In this document: positions 1 through 5,501 of the stretch, piece by piece
Numbering within the stretch: position 1 is the first letter of the stretch
Layout: every line of letters starts with the position of its first letter
Origin: Thermoplasmata archaeon
GTDB lineage: Archaea; Thermoplasmatota; Thermoplasmata; Lutacidiplasmatales; UBA184
Assembly (NCBI GenBank): GCA_030043835.1
Contig: JASHWY010000035.1
Location: 1-7,332, forward strand
Reading direction: 5' to 3'
Length of the DNA: 7,332 nt
Program-made: the position numbers and the translations under genes
Notes under the pieces: generated by a model
The model's input: only the letters and a program-made list of their open reading frames with translations
Told to the model about the DNA's origin: nothing
Database searches by the model: none

Positions 1-1049
1 CACGAGGGGTGGATCGTCGTACCGTCGATGGTGAGCGTCCCTTCGTCGAGCAGCTGGCGCCCGTTCGAGCCCTCGACCTGGAATCCCGTCAGGAAGATCG
101 AGCTCTTGGGGTCCTGGTAGAGCTCGCCGATGTAGTAGAGGACCGGGCCCCCGTCGAGCATGCCCCCGGTGGTGACGATCACCTCGCCCTCCCGGAGCGC
201 TTTCCTCCGATCCCCCGGATGCTCCACCAGATGGACCCCTTCGAGCGCGCGACGGAACCGACGGGAGTCGGCGAGGTACTCGGGGGCCGCCTCGTAGATC
301 TCGTTGACCTTCCGGGCCATGCCATCGAGGTACGTCTCAAAGCCGGACGACGTCAAGCTCATGAGGGCCTCTTGGGCCCGCCCTACCGCGAACGCCGGTA
401 CGATCACCTTCCCCCCCCGCTCGACCGTCTCGGCGACCTTGTCGCGGAACCGGCGCTCGGTCTCCTTGCGGTCCGGGTGCTCTCGGCCCGCGTACGTCGA
501 CTCCATCACGAGCACATCGCACTCGATCGGTTCCGCGGGCCCGACCAGGTGGGTCGGGATCGTTTGGACGTCTCCCGTGAAGAGCACATCCTTCCCTCCG
601 CGGTAGAGCATCATCGACGCGCCGGGAATGTGGCCCGCCGGGGTGAGCTCGACCTCAATCCCGTGGTGTCGGAAGGTTCCGTGCCGGTCCACGGCCGCGA
701 AGCGGGAGTGTAACGAGTGGATGTCGGCCGTGGTGTACGGAGCGAGGTAGCCCTCAAGGCGCGCGACCTTGAGCGCGTCGCGGGTCAGAAGGTCAGCGAC
801 CGCGATCGTCACGGGTGTCGCGACAACCCGCGCCTTCGGTAGCCGGCTCAATAGGGGGGTCATCCCCGAGTGGTCGAGGTGGGCGTGCGAGAGGAACGCG
901 ACGTCAATGTTCGTCGGAGCCGGTCGAGGGTAGGAGGGCGGGTCGGTCGGCGTCAAACCGTAGTCGAAGAGGAGGGTGCGTCCCTCGTCGCGGACGACGA
1001 GGCCGAGGGAGCCGATCTCCGAGGCCCCGCCGAGGAACTGGAGCTCCAT
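1..1049 (-). CDS. Beta-CASP metallo-beta-lactamase ribonuclease (archaeal CPSF2-like), 3' end cut by window edge
   Basis: This is a predicted zinc-dependent RNA nuclease of the metallo-beta-lactamase/beta-CASP family, acting in cytoplasmic RNA processing or decay. The 349 visible residues show the motifs in order: FDYG near residues 28-31, the metal-binding HAHLDH at 55-60, GH at 139-140, TGD ending at D160, and the beta-CASP motif A glutamate in MEST (E183). PAFAVGRAQE (218-227), LDGMA (241-245) and TTGGMLDGGP (293-302) follow. There are no N-terminal KH domains, which separates it from aCPSF1 and fits the shorter CPSF2-like group (roughly 400-450 residues), so about 70-100 residues lie beyond the edge, including the last catalytic histidine region. 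ATG 1049 is chosen because a TGA at 1080-1082 lies in frame upstream and a promoter box sits 28 nt before it. In FQVEGSNGRQ (323-332) a glutamine falls where CPSF73-type enzymes have a histidine. Whether it cuts internally or from an end cannot be told. Confidence 0.93.
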   Translation of the reverse strand, partial: MELQFLGGASEIGSLGLVVRDEGRTLLFDYGLTPTDPPSYPRPAPTNIDVAFLSHAHLDHSGMTPLLSRLPKARVVATPVTIAVADLLTRDALKVARLEGYLAPYTTADIHSLHSRFAAVDRHGTFRHHGIEVELTPAGHIPGASMMLYRGGKDVLFTGDVQTIPTHLVGPAEPIECDVLVMESTYAGREHPDRKETERRFRDKVAETVERGGKVIVPAFAVGRAQEALMSLTSSGFETYLDGMARKVNEIYEAAPEYLADSRRFRRALEGVHLVEHPGDRRKALREGEVIVTTGGMLDGGPVLYYIGELYQDPKSSIFLTGFQVEGSNGRQLLDEGTLTIDGTTIHPS

Positions 1050-1070
1050 CGGCCGCCCGAACGGCGTTGG

Positions 1071-1080
1071 GAGATAACGT
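1071..1080 (-). promoter_or_regulatory. Promoter box for the beta-CASP RNase gene (leaderless)
   Basis: Read on the minus strand, ACGTTATCTC has its TTATCTC beginning 28 nt before ATG 1049. The same heptamer occurs 29 nt before the ATG at 7123. This is the spacing expected for an archaeal TATA-like element driving a transcript that starts at or very near the start codon, and there is no clear ribosome site between. The call rests on spacing and recurrence only. Confidence 0.5.
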
Positions 1081-1116
1081 CATGCCGGACGCCGAGCCCC
1101 GCCGCCAAGAAGCAGT

Positions 1117-1122
1117 CATAAG
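1117..1122 (+). promoter_or_regulatory. CATAAG promoter box for the phosphatase-NAD kinase-JAMM operon
   Basis: CATAAG followed by T and CCCC lies 28 nt before GTG 1145. The same CATAAG plus one base plus CCCC occurs 29 nt before the ATG of the HTH-CBS gene at 5502. The shared box and spacing suggest a leaderless mRNA and decide between the possible starts of the phosphatase. It lies in the 95-bp divergent region shared with the RNase gene. Confidence 0.5.
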
Positions 1123-1144
1123 TCCCCCGCGAGTGAGCGCGTCC

Positions 1145-1957
1145 GTGAGGGGCGCTTCCCGTTCCGAGCTCGAGGTGCTCTTTCGGATCAGCGCCGCGGT
1201 CCACCAGGTCGTCCGGGAGGCCGTCGGTTCCCCGCACCGCGCGGACGTGGTCGGCCTGGGAGCCGACGGGACACCGACCGAGGAGCTCGACCGGGCCGCC
1301 GAGTCCGAGGTCCTGAGGATGCTGGACGCGGAAGATGTTCCGTGGGACCTCGTTTCGGAGGAGATCGGACACGTGCGACGCGGCGGAGGGAAGACCCTCG
1401 TGGTCGACCCGATCGATGGCACCACGAACACGTTGAGGAACCTCCCGTTCTCGACGACCTCGCTCGCGCTCGGGACGAAGGACCTCGCCGGCGTCGAGCT
1501 CGGCGTCGTCCGCGACCTGTATCGTGGCACGACGTACTGGGCGGTCCGAGGGGAAGGGGCGTTCCGAGACGGGCGCCCGATCCATCCGCGACCGTGGAAC
1601 CCTCGGAGCGAGCTCTTCCTCCTCAACCTGGGACATCACGCGACCGAGCGTACGGTGAAACTCGCCCGCCGGGTCCGCAGGGTCCGGTCGCTGGGATGCG
1701 CCTCCCTCGAGATGGTGATGGTCGCCGAGGGCTCCGCCGACGCCTACGTCTTCGAGAACACGCCCGAGCCCCTCAACCTGAGGGCGACGGACATCGCGGC
1801 CGCGTACCGGATCCTCGAGGAGGCCGGCGGAGGCGTGCGCGACGCCGACGGGCGACCGCTCAATGGCTTCCCCCTCACGGTCGATCGGCGCACCAGTGTT
1901 CTCGGGTTTGGGGATCCAAAGTTCGGGGACGCAGCGCATTCGGAAGGGTATCTGTGA
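1145..1957 (+). CDS. Inositol monophosphatase/fructose-bisphosphatase-family phosphatase, possible NADP phosphatase
   Basis: This is a magnesium-dependent, lithium-sensitive-type sugar phosphatase fold, predicted soluble. With GTG 1145 as start it has 270 residues, the usual length. Metal-site motifs are SEE (71-73) and DPIDGTTN (88-95), with the third aspartate in TDIAAA (D216). GCASLEMVMVAEGSADAYV (184-202) matches the usual GSAAL..AAG..DAY region. GTG 1145 is preferred because a CATAAG box lies 28 nt upstream; ATG 1082 (+21 residues) and GTG 1133 are alternatives, but the extra residues are low-complexity and run through the divergent promoter. It is the first gene of an operon and overlaps NAD kinase by 4 nt. 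The fused archaeal homologue MJ0917 joins the same two domains and has NADP phosphatase and NAD kinase activity, so NADP is a plausible substrate here. Inositol phosphate or fructose 1,6-bisphosphate remain possible; sequence alone does not decide. Confidence 0.92.
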   Translation: MRGASRSELEVLFRISAAVHQVVREAVGSPHRADVVGLGADGTPTEELDRAAESEVLRMLDAEDVPWDLVSEEIGHVRRGGGKTLVVDPIDGTTNTLRNLPFSTTSLALGTKDLAGVELGVVRDLYRGTTYWAVRGEGAFRDGRPIHPRPWNPRSELFLLNLGHHATERTVKLARRVRRVRSLGCASLEMVMVAEGSADAYVFENTPEPLNLRATDIAAAYRILEEAGGGVRDADGRPLNGFPLTVDRRTSVLGFGDPKFGDAAHSEGYL

Positions 1958-2829
1958 AAATCGGAGTCGCGGCGAACCCCAAGAAACCCGACGCGCTCAG
2001 GATCGCCCATCGAGCCATCGAACGGATCGGCGACCGAGCCCACGTGGTCGTGAGCGATGAGACGCCGGACCTCGCTCCCGACCGGCCCCACGAGCCGATC
2101 GAGGGCCTCTCTCCGGACGTGCTGGTCGCCATCGGCGGAGACGGTACGTTCCTCTACGTGCTCGGCCGCTGCGACGCGCCGCTCCTCGCCATCAACGCGG
2201 GCACGTTCGGCGTGCTCGCCGAGGTCGACGGGCGCGAAACGCAGCGGGTCGACGACGCCGTCGACCGGCTCCTCGAGGGCCGATACTTCCTGGAAGGCCG
2301 CATGAAGCTCGCCGGACAGATCGGGAAGGAGGCCCTCCCCGACGTCGTCAACGAGTTCGTCGTCCACTCGACGCCCGTCGGGAAGATGGGGCTCTTCGAG
2401 ATCGCCGTGGACGGTAAGGTCACGGGAAAGATCCGCGCGGACGGCGTGATCGTTGCGACCCCGACCGGTTCGACCGCGTACTCGCTGAGCTCGCTGGGGC
2501 CGATCGTCGACCCCGCGCTCGACGCGCTGCTCCTCACGACGATCGCGCCGTTTCGGGTCGAGCCCCGCTCGGTCGTCGTCGAGCCGCTCCACACGATTCG
2601 GCTCACGTCGATCGAGGAGGACCGGAGAGCGATCGTCATCGCCGACGGTCAGAGCCAGTACCCTCTCCCCGACTCGACCGGGGTCACGATCTACCGCTCC
2701 CCCCGGCGTGCGACGCTCGTACGGTTCGGTTCCCGGTTCTTCGAGCGCCTCCGAGGGAAGCGGATCCTTCCGTGGAGCGACGAACCCGGCCGAGAGGGGC
2801 GGTATGCCGATCTTCCGTCCCCACCGTAA
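1954..2829 (+). CDS. nadK: NAD kinase
   Basis: It phosphorylates NAD with ATP (or polyphosphate in some family members) to give NADP, the only route to this cofactor, in the cytoplasm. The 291-residue protein has all family hallmarks: IGGDGTF (60-66), NAGTFGVLAEV (81-91), NE at 133-134, RADG (161-164), TPTGSTAYSLSSLGPIV (169-185) and DG at 231-232. The GTG start at 1954 overlaps the TGA of the phosphatase gene, and a purine-rich GGAAGGG (1942-1948) sits 5 nt upstream. The mature start MKIGVAANPKKP matches the beta-strand at which archaeal NAD kinases begin. Reading upstream in this frame stays open but is only the out-of-frame shadow of the phosphatase gene. About 20 polar residues follow the usual FFERLRGK end and overlap the start of the JAMM gene. 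Co-transcription with the phosphatase suggests paired control of the NAD/NADP balance. Confidence 0.96.
   Translation: MKIGVAANPKKPDALRIAHRAIERIGDRAHVVVSDETPDLAPDRPHEPIEGLSPDVLVAIGGDGTFLYVLGRCDAPLLAINAGTFGVLAEVDGRETQRVDDAVDRLLEGRYFLEGRMKLAGQIGKEALPDVVNEFVVHSTPVGKMGLFEIAVDGKVTGKIRADGVIVATPTGSTAYSLSSLGPIVDPALDALLLTTIAPFRVEPRSVVVEPLHTIRLTSIEEDRRAIVIADGQSQYPLPDSTGVTIYRSPRRATLVRFGSRFFERLRGKRILPWSDEPGREGRYADLPSPP
2792..2799 (+). promoter_or_regulatory. Ribosome binding site of the JAMM gene inside the NAD kinase gene
   Basis: GAGAGGGG lies 4 nt before ATG 2804 and within the last codons of the NAD kinase gene. It supports ATG 2804 rather than the upstream in-frame ATG 2708. It also shows that this operon-internal gene is translated with a Shine-Dalgarno-like site, in contrast to the leaderless first genes. 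Confidence 0.5.
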
Positions 2830-3343
2830 GCGTCCCGAGGGGGGACCGCGGGTCGGCGACACGCCCACCGCGATCACGCGAAGAGCGCTGGATAGCGCGC
2901 TCGCGAGCGCCCGCTCGTCCTACCCGAACGAGTTTGGAGGGGTGATGCGGGCCGATCCCCCGGGCCTCATCAGCGAGCTGCTCCTCGTCCCCGGGACGAC
3001 GGCGGGCCGACGTCACGCGAACTTCCTCCTCTACATGCTCCCGGCCGACCTTTCGACCGCGGGGACGGTCCACTCCCACCCCTCGGGGGCCCTCCACCCT
3101 TCCGACGCGGACCTTAGGTTGTTTCGGAGCTGGGGGCGTCGCCACTTGATCCTCGGAGCGCCGTACGGGCCGGGGTCCTGGCGCGCCTACGACGGGAACG
3201 GGGGGGAGGTCCACCTCGACGTCGTGGACCACCGAGGCGCGACGACCGTCGAGGAACCCGTGCGACGATACCGCGCCCGCTCGCTCCACCGACCCGACGC
3301 GGGTGCGCCGCTCAAGGACGAGTTCGCCTTCGACGAAGAGTGA
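2804..3343 (+). CDS. JAMM/MPN+ metalloprotease (Mov34/PAD-1 family, desampylase-like)
   Basis: This is a predicted zinc metallo-isopeptidase of 179 residues. The complete JAMM signature is present: glutamate E43 in NEFGGVM, then VHSHPSGALHPSDAD (89-103) giving H90, H92, S100 and D103, i.e. H-x-H-x10-D. It is a single MPN domain, the size of archaeal stand-alone JAMM enzymes such as Haloferax JAMM1, which removes ubiquitin-like SAMP proteins from targets. The first 20 residues are basic and variable; the last 30 are charged and probably flexible. ATG 2804 is chosen for its purine-rich site; it overlaps the NAD kinase gene by 26 nt, so the two are very likely co-transcribed. The substrate is unknown. 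A sampylated protein, a sulfur-carrier protein or a peptide are all possible. The gene ends 11 bp before the convergent radical SAM gene. Confidence 0.95.
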   Translation: MPIFRPHRKRPEGGPRVGDTPTAITRRALDSALASARSSYPNEFGGVMRADPPGLISELLLVPGTTAGRRHANFLLYMLPADLSTAGTVHSHPSGALHPSDADLRLFRSWGRRHLILGAPYGPGSWRAYDGNGGEVHLDVVDHRGATTVEEPVRRYRARSLHRPDAGAPLKDEFAFDEE

Positions 3344-3354
3344 TCCGAGCGATC

Positions 3355-4947
3355 TCACTCGCGCACCGGGATCGTCGGGATCGGCAGCCGGTCGGGCGTC
3401 CGGTTCGGGTCCTCGATCGCCCTTCCCGGCCGCTTCGGGAAGCTCGATAGGCCGTGGAGCTTCGTGATGAGCTCGAGAAACCCCACGAATCCACGGAACG
3501 TTGCGCGGTAGAGGCTCGTGTGGGCCCCTTCCCAGTCGAAGAAGTCGTTCAGCATCACCTTCGACTGGCGAAGCCCATGCGATAGGGCCCGCAGGAGGAG
3601 CTCCTCCTGGAGCGGGCTGATCTGATCGCGGCGGAACCAGTCCTTGGACTTTAGGTGCCCCAGAGGGACGAAGAACATTGGGACGAGGATCGCCTTAAAG
3701 TCCCAGAGGTCGTCGATGAGCTCGATCGTCTTGATGACGTCGTCCTCGGTCTCCTGAGGAAGGCCGACGATGAACGTGCACGCGGGGTAGACGTGGTTGT
3801 CGTTCATGAGCCCCGCCGCCTGCACGACGAGCTCGGGCCACTGGGATGCCTTAAACGGGGCGACCTTCCCCGGCATCGCCGCCGTGATCATGTGGGGAGA
3901 TCCCGTCTCGACGCCGACCTCGACCCCCCACCAGCTCTGCTTCTCGTCGACCAAAATCTCGGCGCACTTCGCGAGGAGCTTCGGCTTCGTCATGAGCGAC
4001 GCGACGGCGACGTGGCTCCACCCGACCTGGTCGTAGTAGCGCTTCGCGAGCTTGAGGAGCGGGAGCAGCTTCTCCTCGTGGGGCATCACGTTGGGGCTGC
4101 CGTAGAAGTAGACGTCGTCGGAGTGCAGGATCCCCTTGCGGATCCCGATCTTCGCGTTGACTTTAAGCTCCTCTTCGATCTTGTCGAGGCCGTACCAGCG
4201 CGTCGGGCGCGTCGTGACCGAGCAGAACGAGCAGCCCCGGCAGCACCCCCGTCCGATCTCGATGAGCCCGTTCACGCTCGGGAACTTGATCGAGGAGATC
4301 TGTTCGACCTTCGGTGCCTCCTTGGGGCCGAGGATTACGTGCGGAGGCAGGAACTCGTCCCGAAGCGCCTTCGCCACGATCTCTTTGACGAAGAGGTCGG
4401 CCTCCCCCTCGACGACGCAGTCGAGGCCGCCGAACGAATCGACGAACTCCTGGATCCAAGGGAGCTTCATGCGGGTCGGAGGCGAGAGCTGCCAGGCGCA
4501 CGGACCCCCGGCGATGATCTTGAGGCCCCGACGGCGTGCCTCGACGACCGCGGGCTGGGTCATCATCCGCTTGAAGTTGACGCAGTTGAGCGGCTCCTTA
4601 CGCATCACCCCGCCGAACGTCGAGCTCGGAGGGTTGAGCCCAAAGTAGTCGTGGCCGGAGATGAGGAGGACCTTCGCCTCCCCGGGCATGTACCGGTCGA
4701 GGTGACTAGGATGGACGATCCGGGCATCGAACCCTCCGTCCAACAGGGCGGCCTCGATCTTTCGCATCCCGTAGGGGGCCTCGCGGGGGTAGCCGTGCTC
4801 GTCGACGGGCATCTTGGGGAAGAAGAGTCTCTGGTACACGGACTCCGGGAACATGTACGCCGGGGTCGTGGTCCCGAAACCGAGGAACTCCTTGCCGTGA
4901 TGGTTGCTCATCATCGTCCAGTCGCAGGTGATGACTACTTCCGGCAT
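3355..4947 (-). CDS. Radical SAM protein with N-terminal B12-binding-type domain (Ta0216-like)
   Basis: This is a 530-residue soluble enzyme. Residues 1-200 resemble the cobalamin-binding-type domain found in COG1032 proteins: strands such as AKVLLISGHD (91-100) and GLKIIAGGPCAW (141-152), then DCVVEGEAD (176-184). The radical SAM core starts at about 228; GRGCCRGCSFC carries the CX3CX2C cluster cysteines C235, C239 and C242, and GVETGS (345-350) is the usual second motif. TFIVGLPQET (391-400) is the later barrel strand. It would bind a 4Fe-4S cluster, cleave S-adenosylmethionine, and may use cobalamin for methyl transfer, but the reaction is unknown. The classical DxHxxG cobalamin motif is not obvious. 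Its closest named relatives are probably the Thermoplasma Ta0216-type B12/radical SAM proteins, which I could not check. ATG 4947 has AAGGA 6 nt upstream; an in-frame TGA blocks the GTG at 4989. Confidence 0.94.
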   Translation of the reverse strand: MPEVVITCDWTMMSNHHGKEFLGFGTTTPAYMFPESVYQRLFFPKMPVDEHGYPREAPYGMRKIEAALLDGGFDARIVHPSHLDRYMPGEAKVLLISGHDYFGLNPPSSTFGGVMRKEPLNCVNFKRMMTQPAVVEARRRGLKIIAGGPCAWQLSPPTRMKLPWIQEFVDSFGGLDCVVEGEADLFVKEIVAKALRDEFLPPHVILGPKEAPKVEQISSIKFPSVNGLIEIGRGCCRGCSFCSVTTRPTRWYGLDKIEEELKVNAKIGIRKGILHSDDVYFYGSPNVMPHEEKLLPLLKLAKRYYDQVGWSHVAVASLMTKPKLLAKCAEILVDEKQSWWGVEVGVETGSPHMITAAMPGKVAPFKASQWPELVVQAAGLMNDNHVYPACTFIVGLPQETEDDVIKTIELIDDLWDFKAILVPMFFVPLGHLKSKDWFRRDQISPLQEELLLRALSHGLRQSKVMLNDFFDWEGAHTSLYRATFRGFVGFLELITKLHGLSSFPKRPGRAIEDPNRTPDRLPIPTIPVRE

Positions 4948-4953
4948 GGCGTG

Positions 4954-4958
4954 TCCTT
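4954..4958 (-). promoter_or_regulatory. Ribosome binding site of the radical SAM gene
   Basis: AAGGA on the minus strand lies 6 nt before ATG 4947. Together with a possible promoter element near 5001-5009 it implies a leader of about 30 nt, unlike the leaderless genes in the window. Confidence 0.4.
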
Positions 4959-4993
4959 GGCCTCAGTGCCTATCGGCGGCCGGGCTCACTAGA

Positions 4994-5029
4994 GCTACGC
5001 CTTCTAAAGGCTTGCGAAGCGGGCGTAGC
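4994..5029. repeat. 8-bp inverted repeat around the radical SAM promoter (candidate operator)
   Basis: GCTACGCC at 4994-5001 and its exact reverse complement GGCGTAGC at 5022-5029 flank a 20-bp spacer. The spacer holds the only AT-containing stretch of this 118-bp gap, CTTTAGAAG on the minus strand at 5001-5009, which I read as the TATA-like element of the radical SAM gene. A smaller dyad GCTT-GCG-AAGC lies at 5010-5020. A repressor on these arms would cover the promoter. The repeat could instead form a hairpin at the 3' end of the upstream small gene's transcript, although no U-run follows. Confidence 0.45.
5001..5009 (-). promoter_or_regulatory. Possible TATA-like element of the radical SAM gene
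   Basis: CTTTAGAAG on the minus strand is the most AT-rich stretch upstream of ATG 4947. A start of transcription about 25 nt downstream would fall near 4980 and give a leader of roughly 33 nt containing the AAGGA site. The match to an archaeal TATA box is weak. Confidence 0.35.
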
Positions 5030-5065
5030 GACTACCGAGGGTTGGCGCTCCCCACGGAGGCGCTC

Positions 5066-5326
5066 CTACCCAAAGTCTCCTTCGTCGTCGTCCCGAGGGA
5101 GCACGCCGTCGAGCGCATCGCCCGACTCCTCGGGCGGCTCGTCGCCTTCGAAGGTCTCCCGGAACGCGGGGTCGCGCTTCACCAGCTGGATCCGGACGCA
5201 GTCGCGGTGGGCGGGAACCCCGTTCCAGGAGCTCGTCTCGGCCGGGTCGCCGAGGGGCTCCTTACAGAGGGCACAGATTTCGGGTGGGGGGGAGATCCAC
5301 GCAATCCGTCGTGGCGGCGCGTCCAT
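5066..5326 (-). CDS. Small Cys/His-rich (putative zinc-binding) acidic protein, function unknown
   Basis: I do not recognise this 86-residue protein. It has a CALCKEPLG knuckle (Cys18 and Cys21) followed by AHRDC (His40 and Cys43), together a CxxC...HxxC set able to hold one zinc ion in a short LIM- or treble-clef-like finger. From about residue 53 the tail is rich in Glu and Asp (DEPPEES, then PRDDDEGDFG at the end) and is probably disordered. ATG 5326 is the only start in this frame before the knuckle. A GGTAAAG box 37 nt upstream would leave a leader of about 8 nt, with a perfect dyad over the predicted transcription start. It lies divergent from the HTH-CBS gene and upstream of the radical SAM gene in the same direction (118-bp gap). 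The motif and acidic tail argue for a real gene, but its short length leaves doubt. Confidence 0.62.
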   Translation of the reverse strand: MDAPPRRIAWISPPPEICALCKEPLGDPAETSSWNGVPAHRDCVRIQLVKRDPAFRETFEGDEPPEESGDALDGVLPRDDDEGDFG

Positions 5327-5334
5327 AGAAGCGC

Positions 5335-5351
5335 CCGGTGGGAGACACCGG
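5335..5351. repeat. 17-bp dyad CCGGTG-N5-CACCGG at the start of the small Cys/His gene (candidate operator)
   Basis: CCGGTG at 5335-5340 and CACCGG at 5346-5351 form a perfect 6-bp inverted repeat with a 5-bp spacer. It lies between the GGTAAAG box and ATG 5326 of the small gene, on or just before the predicted transcription start. That is a typical place for a repressor site in archaea. The divergent HTH-CBS protein is an obvious candidate binder, but this is inference. Confidence 0.45.
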
Positions 5352-5357
5352 CCTCCC

Positions 5358-5367
5358 CTTTACCTTT
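5358..5367 (-). promoter_or_regulatory. Possible promoter element of the small Cys/His gene
   Basis: On the minus strand AAAGGTAAAG is a purine-rich run, like a BRE, merging into the only AT-containing hexamer of the region. Transcription would begin near 5335, inside the adjacent dyad. The match to a TATA box is weak. Confidence 0.35.
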
Positions 5368-5400
5368 CGGTGGGCTCCGCCGCGGAATCGACGGATCGCG

Positions 5401-5456
5401 CGAGTCGACTCGGTCGGCGGAACGCGTCGCGCAACCGCACCGGGTCGCACGGTTGC
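5401..5456. repeat. Palindrome and inverted repeat upstream of the HTH-CBS gene (candidate autoregulatory sites)
   Basis: CGAGTCGACTCG at 5401-5412 is a perfect 12-bp palindrome. GCAACCG at 5431-5437 and CGGTTGC at 5450-5456 form a perfect 7-bp inverted repeat with a 12-bp spacer, ending 16 bp before the CATAAG box. Together with the dyad at 5335-5351 they occupy much of the 175-bp divergent gap. Short palindromes occur by chance in GC-rich DNA, so each one alone is weak. Confidence 0.35.
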
Positions 5457-5472
5457 TTGAGGCGCAAAGGGC

Positions 5473-5478
5473 CATAAG
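5473..5478 (+). promoter_or_regulatory. CATAAG promoter box for the HTH-CBS gene (leaderless)
   Basis: CATAAG followed by CCCC lies 29 nt before ATG 5502 and is preceded by purine-rich GCAAAGG, a possible BRE. The same arrangement precedes the phosphatase start at 1145. No ribosome site is needed if the transcript begins at the ATG. Confidence 0.5.
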
Positions 5479-5501
5479 CCCCAGGGGACGTCCCGGGGAC
5501 G

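Noticed and set aside
9..713. Long plus-strand open frame of 234 codons
   Set aside because: It lies opposite the beta-CASP RNase, whose minus-strand frame carries every catalytic motif. The plus frame is rich in Arg, Pro and Asp without recognisable motifs, as expected for antisense frames in GC-rich DNA.
815..1144. N-terminal extension of the phosphatase gene, or start at ATG 1082
   Set aside because: The upstream part overlaps the RNase gene and its promoter and encodes Arg/Gly/Ser-rich filler. ATG 1082 adds 21 residues outside the family fold, and the CATAAG box would then lie within the gene. GTG 1145 fits the promoter spacing better, though only 5' mapping would settle it.
1342..1953. 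Open frame upstream of NAD kinase suggesting a longer or fused protein
   Set aside because: This frame is the shifted shadow of the phosphatase gene and is Arg/Gly-rich. The NAD kinase fold begins at MKIGVAANP from GTG 1954.
1744..2877. Minus-strand open frame of 377 codons opposite NAD kinase
   Set aside because: It has no motifs and an antisense-type composition; the plus strand encodes a complete NAD kinase.
3655..4992. Plus-strand open frame of 445 codons
   Set aside because: It is antisense to the radical SAM gene and made of Arg/Asp/Glu/Leu-rich low-complexity sequence. The minus-strand product has the CX3CX2C cluster and coherent strands.
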